Assembly (NCBI RefSeq): GCF_001665785.1
Contig: NZ_LZSO01000012.1
Span: 310,001-374,000, forward strand
Direction: 5' to 3'
Origin: Mycolicibacterium peregrinum
Lineage (GTDB): Bacteria > Actinomycetota > Actinomycetes > Mycobacteriales > Mycobacteriaceae
Length of the DNA: 64,000 bases
Both the position numbers and the translations under genes were made by a program. The notes under the pieces were generated by a model. The model worked only from the letters and a program-made list of their open reading frames with translations, had not been told where the DNA came from and made no database searches. Shown piece after piece: positions 45,828 to 54,625 of this stretch (within the stretch, counting starts at the first letter, position 1; each line of letters starts with the position of its first letter).

Positions 45828-46143
45828 CGGGTCCCTCCTGAGGTGTCGACGGACCTGCCGGCTGGATTCCAGACGCGTCTGCGTGGAAGCTACCGCAGAC
45901 GGTCGGTCCCGCCTCAGTGCAACACCGAGGCGCCGAAAGCCGGATCGGTCGCGACACCTCGCCGAGGCGGCCATGTGACGACCACAAGACGGCGTTGTTT
46001 CGGGTTCGGGTGTGCGGCTGTAGCTCCCTACAGTCGGCGACCGCGCGACTGTAGGTGAAACCCGGGATTGCCGCATTGGGATGCCGCACACCCGATCCCG
46101 TGTCCATACTTCGGTGTCTTGGTGGCGGCGAAAGGTGGTACAT
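45828..46143. other. 316-base divergent intergenic region before the amine-catabolic gene run
   Basis: No credible reading frame is seen here. It holds the strong ribosome site of the bacA homologue at its left end, the CTGTAG-type dyads at 46018-46054, and the upstream region of the APC permease. It is the likely promoter and operator region of the 46-56 kb cluster. Confidence 0.6.
46018..46054. promoter_or_regulatory. CTGTAG-N4-CTACAG dyad plus a third half-site (candidate PucR operator)
   Basis: CTGTAG-CTCC-CTACAG (46018-46033) is a perfect 6-bp dyad. A further half-site CTGTAG at 46049-46054 makes a second dyad, CTACAGTC with GACTGTAG, across an 11-base spacer. The identical arms with a 4-base spacer recur at 54187-54202 before fmdB. 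The site is 111 bases upstream of the permease ATG. The binding protein is most likely the PucR regulator encoded within this cluster (inference). Confidence 0.65.
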
Positions 46144-47604
46144 ATGGCGTCTGGAAGCCAAATGGATTCTGCACCAGTGGAATTGAAGCGCGAGTTCTCG
46201 TTGTGGTCGGCGTTTGCGTTTGCATTCGCGTTCATCTCTCCCATCGTTGCGATGTACGGGATCTACGGTCTGTCGCTGTCGACGGCCGGCCCCGGGTTCT
46301 GGTGGACGTTCGTCATCGTCGGGACGGGTCAGTTCATCGTCGCGCTGGCCTTCGCAGAACTGGTGTCACGCTGGCCGTTCGAAGGTTCGATCTACCAGTG
46401 GACCAAGCGCCTGGCCGGGGAAGTGGCCGGCTGGTTCGCCGGCTGGGTGTACATGTGGGCGCTGGTGATCATCATGGCCACCGTCGCGTACGCCGGGGCC
46501 GGGTTCCTGGCCCAGCTCGTCGGCATCGAGGCCCCCAGCGCCGTGCAGCAGAGCACCATCGCGCTGCTCATCCTGCTCGCGGGCACCGGAGCCAACATTC
46601 TGGGCCGCGGGCTGCTGAAGGCGCTGATGGTCGGCAGCATCATCGCCGAGATCGTGGCCTCCGTCGGGCTGGGGACCTACCTGCTGCTGTTTCACCGCCA
46701 TCACGGATTCGACGCGGTGCTGCACGGCATCGACCTGAACAGCGGATGGACCTGGGCCTACGCGTCAGGCCCGTTCCTGGCCGCCCTGGCCTTCACCGGT
46801 TGGTCCATCCTCGGCTTCGAGAGCGCAGGCGCGATCGCCGAGGAAGTCAAGGAACCCCGGCGCAATGTGCCAAGGGCCATGCTGTTCTCGATCGCGTTCA
46901 TCGCCTTGGTGATCGCCTACGCGTCGCTCGCCGTGACCCTGGCCGTACCCGACTTCGACAAGGTGACCTCGGGTGAGGTTGCCGATCCGGTCACCTACGT
47001 GCTCAGCAGCGCGCTGGGGGACGCCGCCGTCAAACCCATCCTGTTCGCCTTCGTAATCGGTTTCCTGGCAAGCTTTCTGGCCCTTCAAGCCTCGGCGTCG
47101 CGGGTGATCTGGTCTTTCGCTCGCGACGAGGTGCTGCCCGCGTCGCGGATCCTGGTCAAGCTGTCTCGGGCGGAGGCTCAGCCGATCTACGCCATCATCG
47201 TGACCACCGTCATCGGCGCCTTCGTCTACCTGATCTCGGCCACCGACGTGTACTCGGTGCTGGTCACCTTCACCGCAGGTGGTTACTACCTGGCATTCCT
47301 GTTCCCGTTGCTGACCGGGCTGATCGCCCGGATACGAGGCAAATGGGAGCCCGGGCCGTGGAATCTGGGCCGCCTCGGGACGCCGGTTGCGGTGCTGGCG
47401 GTGCTGTGGGTGGGGTTCGAGTTCACGAACATCGTCTGGCCCCGCACCGTGTCCGACTCCTGGTACATCAACTGGGCGTTCTTCGTCGCGATGGGCGTGA
47501 TCCTGGCGCTGGGCATGGTCATCGTGAAGACCCGAAAGGTTGGGCAGCCCAAGCCGGGTGGCTCTGCCGAAGCGACACCTGAGCCGACCAAGGAGCTGGT
47601 GTGA
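46144..47604 (+). CDS. APC-family amino acid/polyamine permease
   Basis: A 486-residue permease with about 12 helices. The first helix has the APC opening [25 protein letters not shown], and helix 6 holds [29 protein letters not shown], a hallmark of amino acid/GABA/choline-type APC carriers. The ATG at 46144 follows AAAGGTGG; a later ATG at 46159 is possible. It is the first gene of a long same-strand run and overlaps the first SDR gene by four bases, so it very likely imports the substrate of that pathway. Confidence 0.87.
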   Translation: MASGSQMDSAPVELKREFSLWSAFAFAFAFISPIVAMYGIYGLSLSTAGPGFWWTFVIVGTGQFIVALAFAELVSRWPFEGSIYQWTKRLAGEVAGWFAGWVYMWALVIIMATVAYAGAGFLAQLVGIEAPSAVQQSTIALLILLAGTGANILGRGLLKALMVGSIIAEIVASVGLGTYLLLFHRHHGFDAVLHGIDLNSGWTWAYASGPFLAALAFTGWSILGFESAGAIAEEVKEPRRNVPRAMLFSIAFIALVIAYASLAVTLAVPDFDKVTSGEVADPVTYVLSSALGDAAVKPILFAFVIGFLASFLALQASASRVIWSFARDEVLPASRILVKLSRAEAQPIYAIIVTTVIGAFVYLISATDVYSVLVTFTAGGYYLAFLFPLLTGLIARIRGKWEPGPWNLGRLGTPVAVLAVLWVGFEFTNIVWPRTVSDSWYINWAFFVAMGVILALGMVIVKTRKVGQPKPGGSAEATPEPTKELV

Positions 47605-48302
47605 ACGCCGACAAGCCCGTGGTCGTGGTGACCGGCGCCGGCAGCGGCATCGGGGCGGCCATCGCGGCGCTGCTGCGGAATCGGGGTTGGATGGTTGCGT
47701 CCATCTCTCGGGAACCGGCACCCGACACCGACCTGTGGCTGGTCGCCGACGTTGCCGACGAATCAGCCGTCGACGAGGCGATCACCCAGGTGCGCAACGC
47801 CTTCGGTCGCATCGACGCGGCGGTCATCTGTGCCGGGCACTACGAGGAGACCCCGGCCCTGGACATCGATCAGACGGCCTGGGCACGGATGCTGCGGGTG
47901 CACGTGGGCGGTCTGGCCCACGTGTGCCGGGCCGTACTGCCCGAGATGCGCCGGAGCGGCAGCGGACGCATCGTCGGTATCGCTTCGGAACGGGCCATCG
48001 GCGGGGGCAGCAATGACGCCCACTATGCCGCGGCCAAAGGCGCGGCACTGAGCCTGCTGCGCAGCATCGCGGTGGAGGTCGCCGCCGATGGGGTGCGGGT
48101 CAACGCCGTGGCACCCGGACCGTGCGACACCCCGCTGCTCGAGGCCGGATCGTGGGAACGCGCCGAGGAATTCGTCTCGACACTGCCGGCCCGGCGCATC
48201 GCCTTGCCCACCGAAGTCGCCGAACTGGTTCGCGGCCTGCTGGAGGAGGACCTGTTCCTGTGCGGAGAAGTGTTGTCGGTCAACAGCGGAACGGTGATAT
48301 GA
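47601..48302 (+). CDS. Short-chain dehydrogenase/reductase (catalytic)
   Basis: A 233-residue classical SDR. The cofactor motif TGAGSGIG is at residues 11-18, catalytic Ser129 lies in IASERAIGG, and Tyr142/Lys146 lie in YAAAK. Such enzymes interconvert alcohols and ketones or aldehydes with NAD(P). It starts with GTG overlapping the permease stop by four bases and overlaps the next SDR by four bases. The substrate is unknown but should be an intermediate of the cluster pathway. Confidence 0.86.
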   Translation: MNADKPVVVVTGAGSGIGAAIAALLRNRGWMVASISREPAPDTDLWLVADVADESAVDEAITQVRNAFGRIDAAVICAGHYEETPALDIDQTAWARMLRVHVGGLAHVCRAVLPEMRRSGSGRIVGIASERAIGGGSNDAHYAAAKGAALSLLRSIAVEVAADGVRVNAVAPGPCDTPLLEAGSWERAEEFVSTLPARRIALPTEVAELVRGLLEEDLFLCGEVLSVNSGTVI

Positions 48303-49006
48303 CGATGACGGAGATCGATCGGGTACTGATTACAGGAGTCGACACCAGACTCGGTGCCGCAGTGCGCGACCACTTCGCCGGACGCGGTGCGCTGACCGTG
48401 GGAACGGTCACCGGCAGCCGTGACGACGGACCAGCGGGCGAGCTGGTGGTGGTGGCCGATCCGACGGACCGGTCCGAAGTGGGCAATGCGGTGGCCAAAG
48501 CCGCCGCGCACATGGGCGGGATCGATGTGCTGGTGGTCGCGCATGCCCTGCCGGTGGTGGCGCCGTTCGCCGAGCAGTCGATGGCCGAGTTCTGGAGGCA
48601 CGTCGATGCCACCCTCACCGGAAGCTTTCTGTATGCACAGGCCTCTGCAGAGCACATGCGGGACAACGGATCCGGCGGCCGGATCGTACTGACCACCTCT
48701 CGGTGGCATGTCGGCGGAGAAAACCTGTCCGCTGTCGCCACGGCCGCCGGCGGGATCGTCGCGTTGACCAAGTCGTTGACCCGCGACTTCGGCGGCTTCG
48801 GTATCGGAGTGAACGCCGTGGCCCTCGGCGCCCTGGATTCGGAATGGTCGGTCTGTGACGCCACTGCCGGGGCACCGCCGGGCGGGCGGATGGGCAGCGT
48901 CGAACAGGCTGCAGCGGTCATCGGTCTGTTGAGCCGGCGCCAACTCGGCGCGGCCGTGGGGCAGATCGTCAATGTCGATGGCGGGCTGTCCCGAAATCGT
49001 GTCTAG
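48299..49006 (+). CDS. SDR-fold protein lacking the catalytic Tyr/Lys
   Basis: A 235-residue SDR-fold protein. The cofactor loop is altered (TGVDTRLG instead of TGxxxGxG), Ser134 remains in TTSRWHVGG, but at the YxxxK site the sequence reads LSAVATAAGG (Leu143, Ala147), so the usual catalytic residues are absent. The C-terminus keeps the family pattern GQIVNVDGGLS. It overlaps the preceding, intact SDR by four bases, which suggests a structural or regulatory partner in a hetero-oligomer. The ATG at 48299 was chosen from that overlap. Confidence 0.8.
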   Translation: MTMTEIDRVLITGVDTRLGAAVRDHFAGRGALTVGTVTGSRDDGPAGELVVVADPTDRSEVGNAVAKAAAHMGGIDVLVVAHALPVVAPFAEQSMAEFWRHVDATLTGSFLYAQASAEHMRDNGSGGRIVLTTSRWHVGGENLSAVATAAGGIVALTKSLTRDFGGFGIGVNAVALGALDSEWSVCDATAGAPPGGRMGSVEQAAAVIGLLSRRQLGAAVGQIVNVDGGLSRNRV

Positions 49007-49019
49007 GAAAGGCAATCAA

Positions 49020-49994
49020 TTGAACCAAGCAATACCGGGGGACAACGCCCGCGACGCGATCGTGGGCCCGGCTGATCCCCAGGTGCAACCGCGGTATGCG
49101 GGCTGGACGACCTTCGCCCGGCTACCGCGGTTGTCGGATGTGCAGCGGGCCGATGTGGTGGTCGTCGGGGTCCCGTTCGACAGCGCCGTGACCTATCGAC
49201 CGGGAGCCCGGTTCGGCCCCAACGCGATTCGTCAGGGCTCACGTCTGATCCGTGGCTACAACCCGGAACTCGACATCAGGCCGTTCGAGGTGTGCCAGTT
49301 CGCCGATGCCGGTGACATCGCCTGCAACCCCTTCGACATCGGCCAGGCGGTCGACCAGATAGCCACACAGTTGACCGAACTGCAGGCCGACGGGACGCGC
49401 GCGGTGATCCTCGGAGGTGACCACTCGGTGGCACTACCGTCGCTGCGCGCGGTCCACGCCGTGCACGGCCCGGTGGCGCTGGTCCATTTCGACGCTCACC
49501 TGGACACCTGGGACAGCTATTACGGGGCCGACATCACCCACGGCTCGCCGTTCCGGCGGGCATTCGAGGAGGGCCTGCTGCTCGACCGCAATATGCATGT
49601 CGGCGTGCGCGGATCCATCTACGACAAGCAGGACCTGGTCGAAGACGCGAACTTCGGCTTCTCCGTGATCACCTGCAGGCAGATCGATTCGCTCGGCAGC
49701 GAAGGCATCGTGCAGCGCATCCGGGACCGGGTCGGGGACGCGCCGGTGTACGTCTCGGTCGACATCGATGTTCTCGACCCCGCCCACGCGCCGGGCACCG
49801 GGACTCCCGAGGCCGGCGGCATGACCAGCCGTGAACTGCTGGAGATCGTGCGCGGCCTGGACAGCGTGAACCTGGTGGGCGTCGACGTGGTCGAAGTGTC
49901 GCCGGCCTATGACCATGCCGAGATCACCGCGATCGCGGCCGCCAACGTCACCTGGGAATTCCTGTCCGTGTTCGGAAGAAAGGCTCGATCATGA
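49020..49994 (+). CDS. Ureohydrolase (agmatinase-family), second copy
   Basis: A 324-residue ureohydrolase with all Mn ligands: His135 in GGDH, Asp158/His160/Asp162 in DAHLD, Asp249/Asp251 in SVDIDVLDP. It is clearly paralogous to the enzyme at 23007-23954, but the region between FRRAFEEGLLLD and GSEGIVQRI differs, so the substrate may differ too. I chose a TTG start at 49020 because AGGAAAGG lies 9 bases before it; upstream in-frame codons belong to the SDR gene. It overlaps the deacetylase-like gene by four bases. A guanidino substrate yielding urea is expected. Confidence 0.84.
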   Translation: MNQAIPGDNARDAIVGPADPQVQPRYAGWTTFARLPRLSDVQRADVVVVGVPFDSAVTYRPGARFGPNAIRQGSRLIRGYNPELDIRPFEVCQFADAGDIACNPFDIGQAVDQIATQLTELQADGTRAVILGGDHSVALPSLRAVHAVHGPVALVHFDAHLDTWDSYYGADITHGSPFRRAFEEGLLLDRNMHVGVRGSIYDKQDLVEDANFGFSVITCRQIDSLGSEGIVQRIRDRVGDAPVYVSVDIDVLDPAHAPGTGTPEAGGMTSRELLEIVRGLDSVNLVGVDVVEVSPAYDHAEITAIAAANVTWEFLSVFGRKARS

Positions 49995-50878
49995 CCCCCT
50001 TGACGCCCGCCGGGCCCGTGTCCTGGCCGGAAGGCAAACGCTGCGCCGTGGCGTTCACCTTCGACGTCGACGCCGAGTCTCCACTGTTGACCACCGATCC
50101 GGCGTTCGCCGACCGGATGGGGGCGATGTCGCACCAGGCCTACGGTCCGCTGGTCGGAATTCCCCGGCTGCTGTCGATACTCGACGAATTACACGTTCCG
50201 GCAACCTTCTTCGTTCCGGGCTACACGGCACACCGGCACCCGGAGCCGATCCGTTCGATCGCGGCTGCCGGACACGAGATCGCCCACCACGGCTATCTGC
50301 ACGAGTCGTTGGTCGGAGTCGACGAGCAGGCCGAGCGCGAGATTCTGGACCGCGGGCTGCGGGCGCTGCAGGAGGTGGTCGGGGTGACGCCGGTCGGCTA
50401 TCGCGCCCCGATGTGGGAGATGAACTGGCACACACCGAAACTGCTCGCCGAGTTCGGCTTCCTCTACGACTCCACCCTGATGGATTCCGACCACCCCTAT
50501 GAGCTGGCCGTCGATGAACAGTCCGCCCTGGTGGAACTCCCCGTGAGCTGGGCTCTGGACGACTGGCAGCAGTACTGCTTCGTCCCCGACTTCTCCGGCA
50601 CCGGTCTGATCGAGACGCCGGCCAAGGCCATCGAGCTCTGGCGCGCAGAGCTCAATGCGATGCGTGACGTCGGCGGAGCCTGGATTCTGACCAATCACCC
50701 GTTCCTCAGTGGACGCCCCGGGCGCGCAGCCGCGTTGCGCGAGTTCATCGCAGAAGTGTGTGCCATGGAGGACGTCTGGGTCGCCGGCATGGCCGAGATC
50801 GCGACGTACGTCCGCGGCCAGGCACTCCCGCCACGCACATTGACTCGCCCCGAGCTGAACAGCCCTGCTGGATCCTAA
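49991..50878 (+). CDS. Polysaccharide-deacetylase/PuuE-type hydrolase
   Basis: A 295-residue NodB-fold hydrolase. The first motif is FTFDVDAES (residues about 22-30), the metal-binding HGYLHES block follows near residue 93, and YRAPMWEMNWHTPKLL supplies the third motif. With no signal peptide it is cytoplasmic, which together with the neighbours points to the PuuE-like branch (allantoinase, cyclic imide or amide hydrolase) and away from cell-wall deacetylases. It overlaps the ureohydrolase by four bases. The bond cleaved is not known. Confidence 0.78.
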   Translation: MTPLTPAGPVSWPEGKRCAVAFTFDVDAESPLLTTDPAFADRMGAMSHQAYGPLVGIPRLLSILDELHVPATFFVPGYTAHRHPEPIRSIAAAGHEIAHHGYLHESLVGVDEQAEREILDRGLRALQEVVGVTPVGYRAPMWEMNWHTPKLLAEFGFLYDSTLMDSDHPYELAVDEQSALVELPVSWALDDWQQYCFVPDFSGTGLIETPAKAIELWRAELNAMRDVGGAWILTNHPFLSGRPGRAAALREFIAEVCAMEDVWVAGMAEIATYVRGQALPPRTLTRPELNSPAGS

Positions 50879-50890
50879 GGAGAATTTTCG

Positions 50891-51949
50891 ATGAAACGTG
50901 ATGCCCTCACCCCCGAGAAGCTGCGGGAGGCCTACCAACACGTGTGGTTCGTGGTGGCCCGGTCTCAGGACATCGACACACCGCAGTCGGCCACCCTGCT
51001 CGACCACAACCTGGTGGTGTTCCGCGATTCCACCGGCACCGCTCGGGTGACCGACCGGCGCTGCATTCACCGCGGAGGAAACCTCTCCGACGGCAAGGTC
51101 GTCGGAGACAGCATCGCCTGCCCGTACCACGGGTGGCAGTTCGACGGTGCCAGTGGACAGTGCAGCCGTATCCCGTCACTGGCCGAGGGACAACGGATTC
51201 CGCCGAAGGCGGAGATAAAGTCCTATCCGGTGATCGAGCGGTTCGAACACGTGTGGACCTGCCTGGGCGACCCGGTGTTCGACTTGCCGCATCCGCCCGA
51301 GATCGGTGAGCTGGAGCTGGAGTGGCGCGCGGCAGAGCCCATTCATGCGGAATGCGGATTCATGGCGGCCACCGAGAACTTCCGGGACATGGCGCATTTC
51401 CCGTTCGTGCATGCACCGTCGATGGGTGAGGTGAACCCCGTGGTGGACGAACTCGCCGTCAAACGTGAGGGTCGCGAGGTGTGGGCGTCGTACTTCTACC
51501 CCGGAGTACCCGATTCGCATTTCTCCGATGTCGGCGACGCCTGGATGCACTACCACTCGTACGCACCAGGGATCGCGACGATCCTCTACGACTTCGGTGA
51601 GCCGCTGGGTAAACGCTACCTGGTGGACTTCCCGTCGCCGGTCAGCTACGAGAAGTGCATCATCTTCTGGGCTGTGGCCACCGACAAGAACTTCCGCGGT
51701 GGCAGCGTCGACGAGATCCTGCAGATCGAGACGAAGGTGTTCAACGAGGACACCCCGGTGCTCGAAGGGCTTGAGCCCAAGGAGGTTCCGCTGGCCGGGC
51801 AGGCGTTCGAGGTGTCGGCGCCGGCCGACATCTACACCCTGAACTACCGGCGCGCCACCCAGCATGCGGTGCAGACGATCCAGCAGGAGCGGGACCTGAT
51901 CGCAGCGCAGACCGAGGTTCCCGCCGACAACGGCCATGCCCGCGTCTGA
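50891..51949 (+). CDS. Rieske non-heme iron oxygenase, catalytic subunit
   Basis: A 352-residue oxygenase of the vanillate-O-demethylase type. The [2Fe-2S] ligands are Cys58/His60 in CIHRGG and Cys77/His80 in CPYHGW. The mononuclear iron is held in NFRDMAHFPFVHA. AAGGAG lies 7 bases before the ATG. Together with the next gene it should form a two-component oxygenase that hydroxylates or N/O-dealkylates a small molecule. The position inside a ureohydrolase/amidase cluster suggests an N-substituted guanidine or heterocycle, which is speculative. Confidence 0.87.
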   Translation: MKRDALTPEKLREAYQHVWFVVARSQDIDTPQSATLLDHNLVVFRDSTGTARVTDRRCIHRGGNLSDGKVVGDSIACPYHGWQFDGASGQCSRIPSLAEGQRIPPKAEIKSYPVIERFEHVWTCLGDPVFDLPHPPEIGELELEWRAAEPIHAECGFMAATENFRDMAHFPFVHAPSMGEVNPVVDELAVKREGREVWASYFYPGVPDSHFSDVGDAWMHYHSYAPGIATILYDFGEPLGKRYLVDFPSPVSYEKCIIFWAVATDKNFRGGSVDEILQIETKVFNEDTPVLEGLEPKEVPLAGQAFEVSAPADIYTLNYRRATQHAVQTIQQERDLIAAQTEVPADNGHARV

Positions 51950-51963
51950 ACTGACAACCTGGT

Positions 51964-52905
51964 ATGAGACTGCACGTCATTCAACTGCGGCTGGAGGCCA
52001 CCGAGGTGATCTCGGTGGTACTCGCCAGCCCGACCGGCGACCGGCTGCCCGCCTGGGCAGCCGGTGCGCACATCCCCATCACCTTGCCGTCCGGACGCGT
52101 CCGGCAGTACTCCTTGTGCGGACCGCGGGACGATCCCTACCGGTACACCATCGCAGTGTTGCGGGTCGCCGACGGGCGCGGCGGTTCGCGCGAGGTGCAC
52201 GAGACACTGCGCATCGGCGACGTGGTCGACATAGGAGCACCACAGAACGCCTTCGCGCTGAGCCCGGCGCCGCGGTATGTCTTCATCGCCGGTGGTATCG
52301 GGATCACCCCGATCGCGGCAATGATCGATGAGTTGCGCAGCACCCCAGACAGTCCCGAGTTCACGCTGGTCTACGGAGGTCGGAACCGGGCCGCGATGGC
52401 CTTCGCCGACCGGTTGGCCGGTATTCCCGGCGCGACGCTGATCCCGCAGGACGAATTGGGTCTGCCCGACATCGCCGGTGTGTTCGCCGACAGCCCGGAC
52501 GGGACCCATGTGTACTGCTGCGGGCCCGCCGCGATGCTCGCCGTTGTCGAGGACATCAGCTCCCGGCACCCGCGGATCGAGTTGCACGTCGAGAAGTTCA
52601 CCGCGGGGGTCTCACCGCCGACCGATCGGGCGGGTGACGGTGCCTTCGACGTGGAACTGGCACGCAGTGGTAGGACCGTGACCGTTCCGCCGGACAAGAG
52701 TGTGCTGGAGGCCGTCCTGGAGGTCGCTCCTGACACCGCGTTCTCCTGCACCGGCGGATTCTGCGGAACCTGTGAGACCAAGGTCCTCGCCGGCGAGGTC
52801 GACCATCGCGACGACCTGCTGACCGAGGCGGAACGGGCAGCCAACACCTCGATGATGATCTGCGTATCCCGTTCTCTCAGCGGGAGACTCACGCTCGACC
52901 TGTGA
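51964..52905 (+). CDS. Oxygenase reductase (FNR-like with C-terminal [2Fe-2S])
   Basis: A 313-residue phthalate-dioxygenase-reductase-type protein: flavin domain (RQYSLCG, residues about 46-52), NAD domain (FIAGGIGITPIAAMI) and a plant-type ferredoxin domain with Cys262, Cys267, Cys270 (CTGGFCGTC) and Cys300 as cluster ligands. It passes electrons from NAD(P)H to the Rieske oxygenase encoded 14 bases upstream. The pair resembles VanA/VanB. Confidence 0.88.
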   Translation: MRLHVIQLRLEATEVISVVLASPTGDRLPAWAAGAHIPITLPSGRVRQYSLCGPRDDPYRYTIAVLRVADGRGGSREVHETLRIGDVVDIGAPQNAFALSPAPRYVFIAGGIGITPIAAMIDELRSTPDSPEFTLVYGGRNRAAMAFADRLAGIPGATLIPQDELGLPDIAGVFADSPDGTHVYCCGPAAMLAVVEDISSRHPRIELHVEKFTAGVSPPTDRAGDGAFDVELARSGRTVTVPPDKSVLEAVLEVAPDTAFSCTGGFCGTCETKVLAGEVDHRDDLLTEAERAANTSMMICVSRSLSGRLTLDL

Positions 52906-52962
52906 GAACACGATTGTGGCTCTAAACTCCGCAGCCATGAACGTCTCCGCAGAAGAGTTCCG

Positions 52963-54192
52963 ATGTCCGTCGACAACCCGCTAGCCGACGAAGGTTGTAT
53001 GACCGTAGAGGCGAACCCCCACGACGGCACTGTCCTGCTCAGGGAGCTGCTGGCTCAGCCGAGTCTGCACGTCGACACCTTGACGCCGATCCGCGATCTC
53101 GACCGGCCGATCCGCTACGTGTACCCCACGGAACTCGTCGATCCGTCGCAGTACCTGTCCGGGGAGGAGCTGATCCTCAGCATCGGGGTGCCCGTAGCCG
53201 ATCAACCGGACGACTCGATCCGGCGCTACGTCGAGACCTTGAGCCGACGGCGTGTCACCGCCCTGCTGGTCGGGCTGGGGGATCTGTTCGACGAACCCCC
53301 GCCCGCACTGGTGCGGGCGTGCCTGGAGCTGGATCTTCCGTTGCTGGCCCAGCACGCCGCCGTCCCGTTCCGGCGGATCGTGGACTGGGCGGATTCCATG
53401 CGGATCGCCGATCGTGAGGTCGGAACGCGCGAGCGTGACCTGGGGTCGCTGCTGCGATGGTTCGTGGCGGGCACCCTCGGTGTCGGGCCGGTCGAGACGG
53501 CGCTCACCGAATGCGGTCTGGCCGACAGCCCGGTGGCGGTCTGCGCGTTCACCGCGGACGTCCACACCCGGGTGCACGAGCTCGTCGATCGTTACCGCGG
53601 CAGGGTTGCGCTGCTCGATGACCGCATCGTCGCGCTGTGCCCCCAGACCGAACAGTTCGCCGCCGAACTGACGGCCTCCGATCTGGTGTGCGGGGTGGCC
53701 ATCGCCCCGGATGCCGGGTCCATGGTCTACGCCATTCCTGAGGCGCTCGAAGCGCTGCGGGAGGGGATCCGCTGGCGGCGTTCGGTTCACATCGAGGAAA
53801 TCGCCACGCTGGACGGCCTGCTGGCGGCCGTACCGAAAGTGCGGCTGGTGCCCTTCGTCCACCGGCTGCTCGTGCCGCTGGTCGACCATGACAAGCTCAA
53901 CAACGCCTACCTGGTCTCCTCATTGGAAGCTTTCCTGGCGCCGGGTACCGACATCTCGACGGCCGCGGGCCAGCTGTACGTACACGTCAACACCTTGCGT
54001 AACCGGTTGGCCAAGATCGCCGAACTCACCGGTGCCAACCCACTCGACGAAACCGACCGCACGAATTTTCGGATAGCGCTGTGGGCCGCCCGGAACATGG
54101 GAATGGGCGGCGGCGCGACCGCGGCAGAACCGGGGGCGAAGCCGGTGCCGCGCAATGTGATCCAGCCCAGTGGTGGCCGCGCCCAACTGTAG
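52963..54192 (+). CDS. PucR-family transcriptional regulator
   Basis: A 409-residue regulator with an N-terminal purine-catabolism-type sensor domain (PF07905; TLTPIRDLDRPIRYVY to LSGEELILSIGV) and a C-terminal PucR helix-turn-helix (PF13556) with LYVHVNTLRNRLAKIAELTG. Members control purine, GABA, amino acid or ureide catabolism. It lies inside the cluster, on the same strand. Its stop codon is part of a 16-bp dyad matching the one upstream of the permease. The ATG at 52963 (RBS AGAAGAG) was chosen; the ATG at 52999 is an alternative. Confidence 0.87.
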   Translation: MSVDNPLADEGCMTVEANPHDGTVLLRELLAQPSLHVDTLTPIRDLDRPIRYVYPTELVDPSQYLSGEELILSIGVPVADQPDDSIRRYVETLSRRRVTALLVGLGDLFDEPPPALVRACLELDLPLLAQHAAVPFRRIVDWADSMRIADREVGTRERDLGSLLRWFVAGTLGVGPVETALTECGLADSPVAVCAFTADVHTRVHELVDRYRGRVALLDDRIVALCPQTEQFAAELTASDLVCGVAIAPDAGSMVYAIPEALEALREGIRWRRSVHIEEIATLDGLLAAVPKVRLVPFVHRLLVPLVDHDKLNNAYLVSSLEAFLAPGTDISTAAGQLYVHVNTLRNRLAKIAELTGANPLDETDRTNFRIALWAARNMGMGGGATAAEPGAKPVPRNVIQPSGGRAQL

Positions 54193-54202
54193 GGATCTAC
54201 AG
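54187..54202. promoter_or_regulatory. CTGTAG-N4-CTACAG dyad before fmdB-fmdA (candidate PucR operator)
   Basis: CTGTAG-GGAT-CTACAG is a perfect 6-bp dyad with the same arms and spacer length as the one at 46018-46033. It covers the last codons and TAG stop of pucR and is 111 bases upstream of the fmdB start. The two sites bracket the gene cluster. Confidence 0.65.
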
Positions 54203-54312
54203 CCGCACCGGACCGCGGTGTTTTGTTCTCCAACTGCCCTGCCGGGACGCGCGCAGCTGGGTAGGGTGGCGTTCGTCGACAGAGCAGCTCCCGGCAACGT
54301 TAAGGAAACCTG

Positions 54313-54606
54313 TTGGTTCTCTACGAATTTCGCTGCGCATCCGGTTGCGGCGTGACGAAGAAGATGTATTCGATGAGCGCGCGTCCCGACATCATCGACT
54401 GCCCCGACTGCCGGGGGCCTGCGCGCCGAACCATCGCGGCACCGAACCTCGGCCACGGCGGCTCGACCGCCATGGCGCTTCAGGACTCGACACGCGCGTC
54501 GGCGGACCGTCCCGCGGTGGTCACCGGACGTCCGGCACCGGGCTTATCCGCACGGCGACAGAAGATCACCACCAACCCGCTACATCAGAAGTTGCCCCGT
54601 CCCTGA
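54313..54606 (+). CDS. fmdB: FmdB-family zinc-ribbon protein
   Basis: A 97-residue protein whose first 45 residues form the FmdB zinc ribbon: LYEFRCASGCGVTKKMY (two Cys) and IIDCPDCRGPARR (two Cys). FmdB was named from its position beside the formamidase of Methylophilus methylotrophus and is thought to regulate it. Translation starts at TTG 54313 with AAGGAAA upstream. Beyond residue 45 the tail is low complexity and basic. It precedes fmdA by 19 bases. Confidence 0.83.
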   Translation: MVLYEFRCASGCGVTKKMYSMSARPDIIDCPDCRGPARRTIAAPNLGHGGSTAMALQDSTRASADRPAVVTGRPAPGLSARRQKITTNPLHQKLPRP

Positions 54607-54625
54607 AGTCTTCGAAGGAGGATCC

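Noticed and set aside
45828..46143. GlnR box or guanidine riboswitch before the catabolic cluster
   Set aside because: I looked for the GlnR half-site pattern and known guanidine aptamer features and saw neither clearly; only the CTGTAG dyads stand out.
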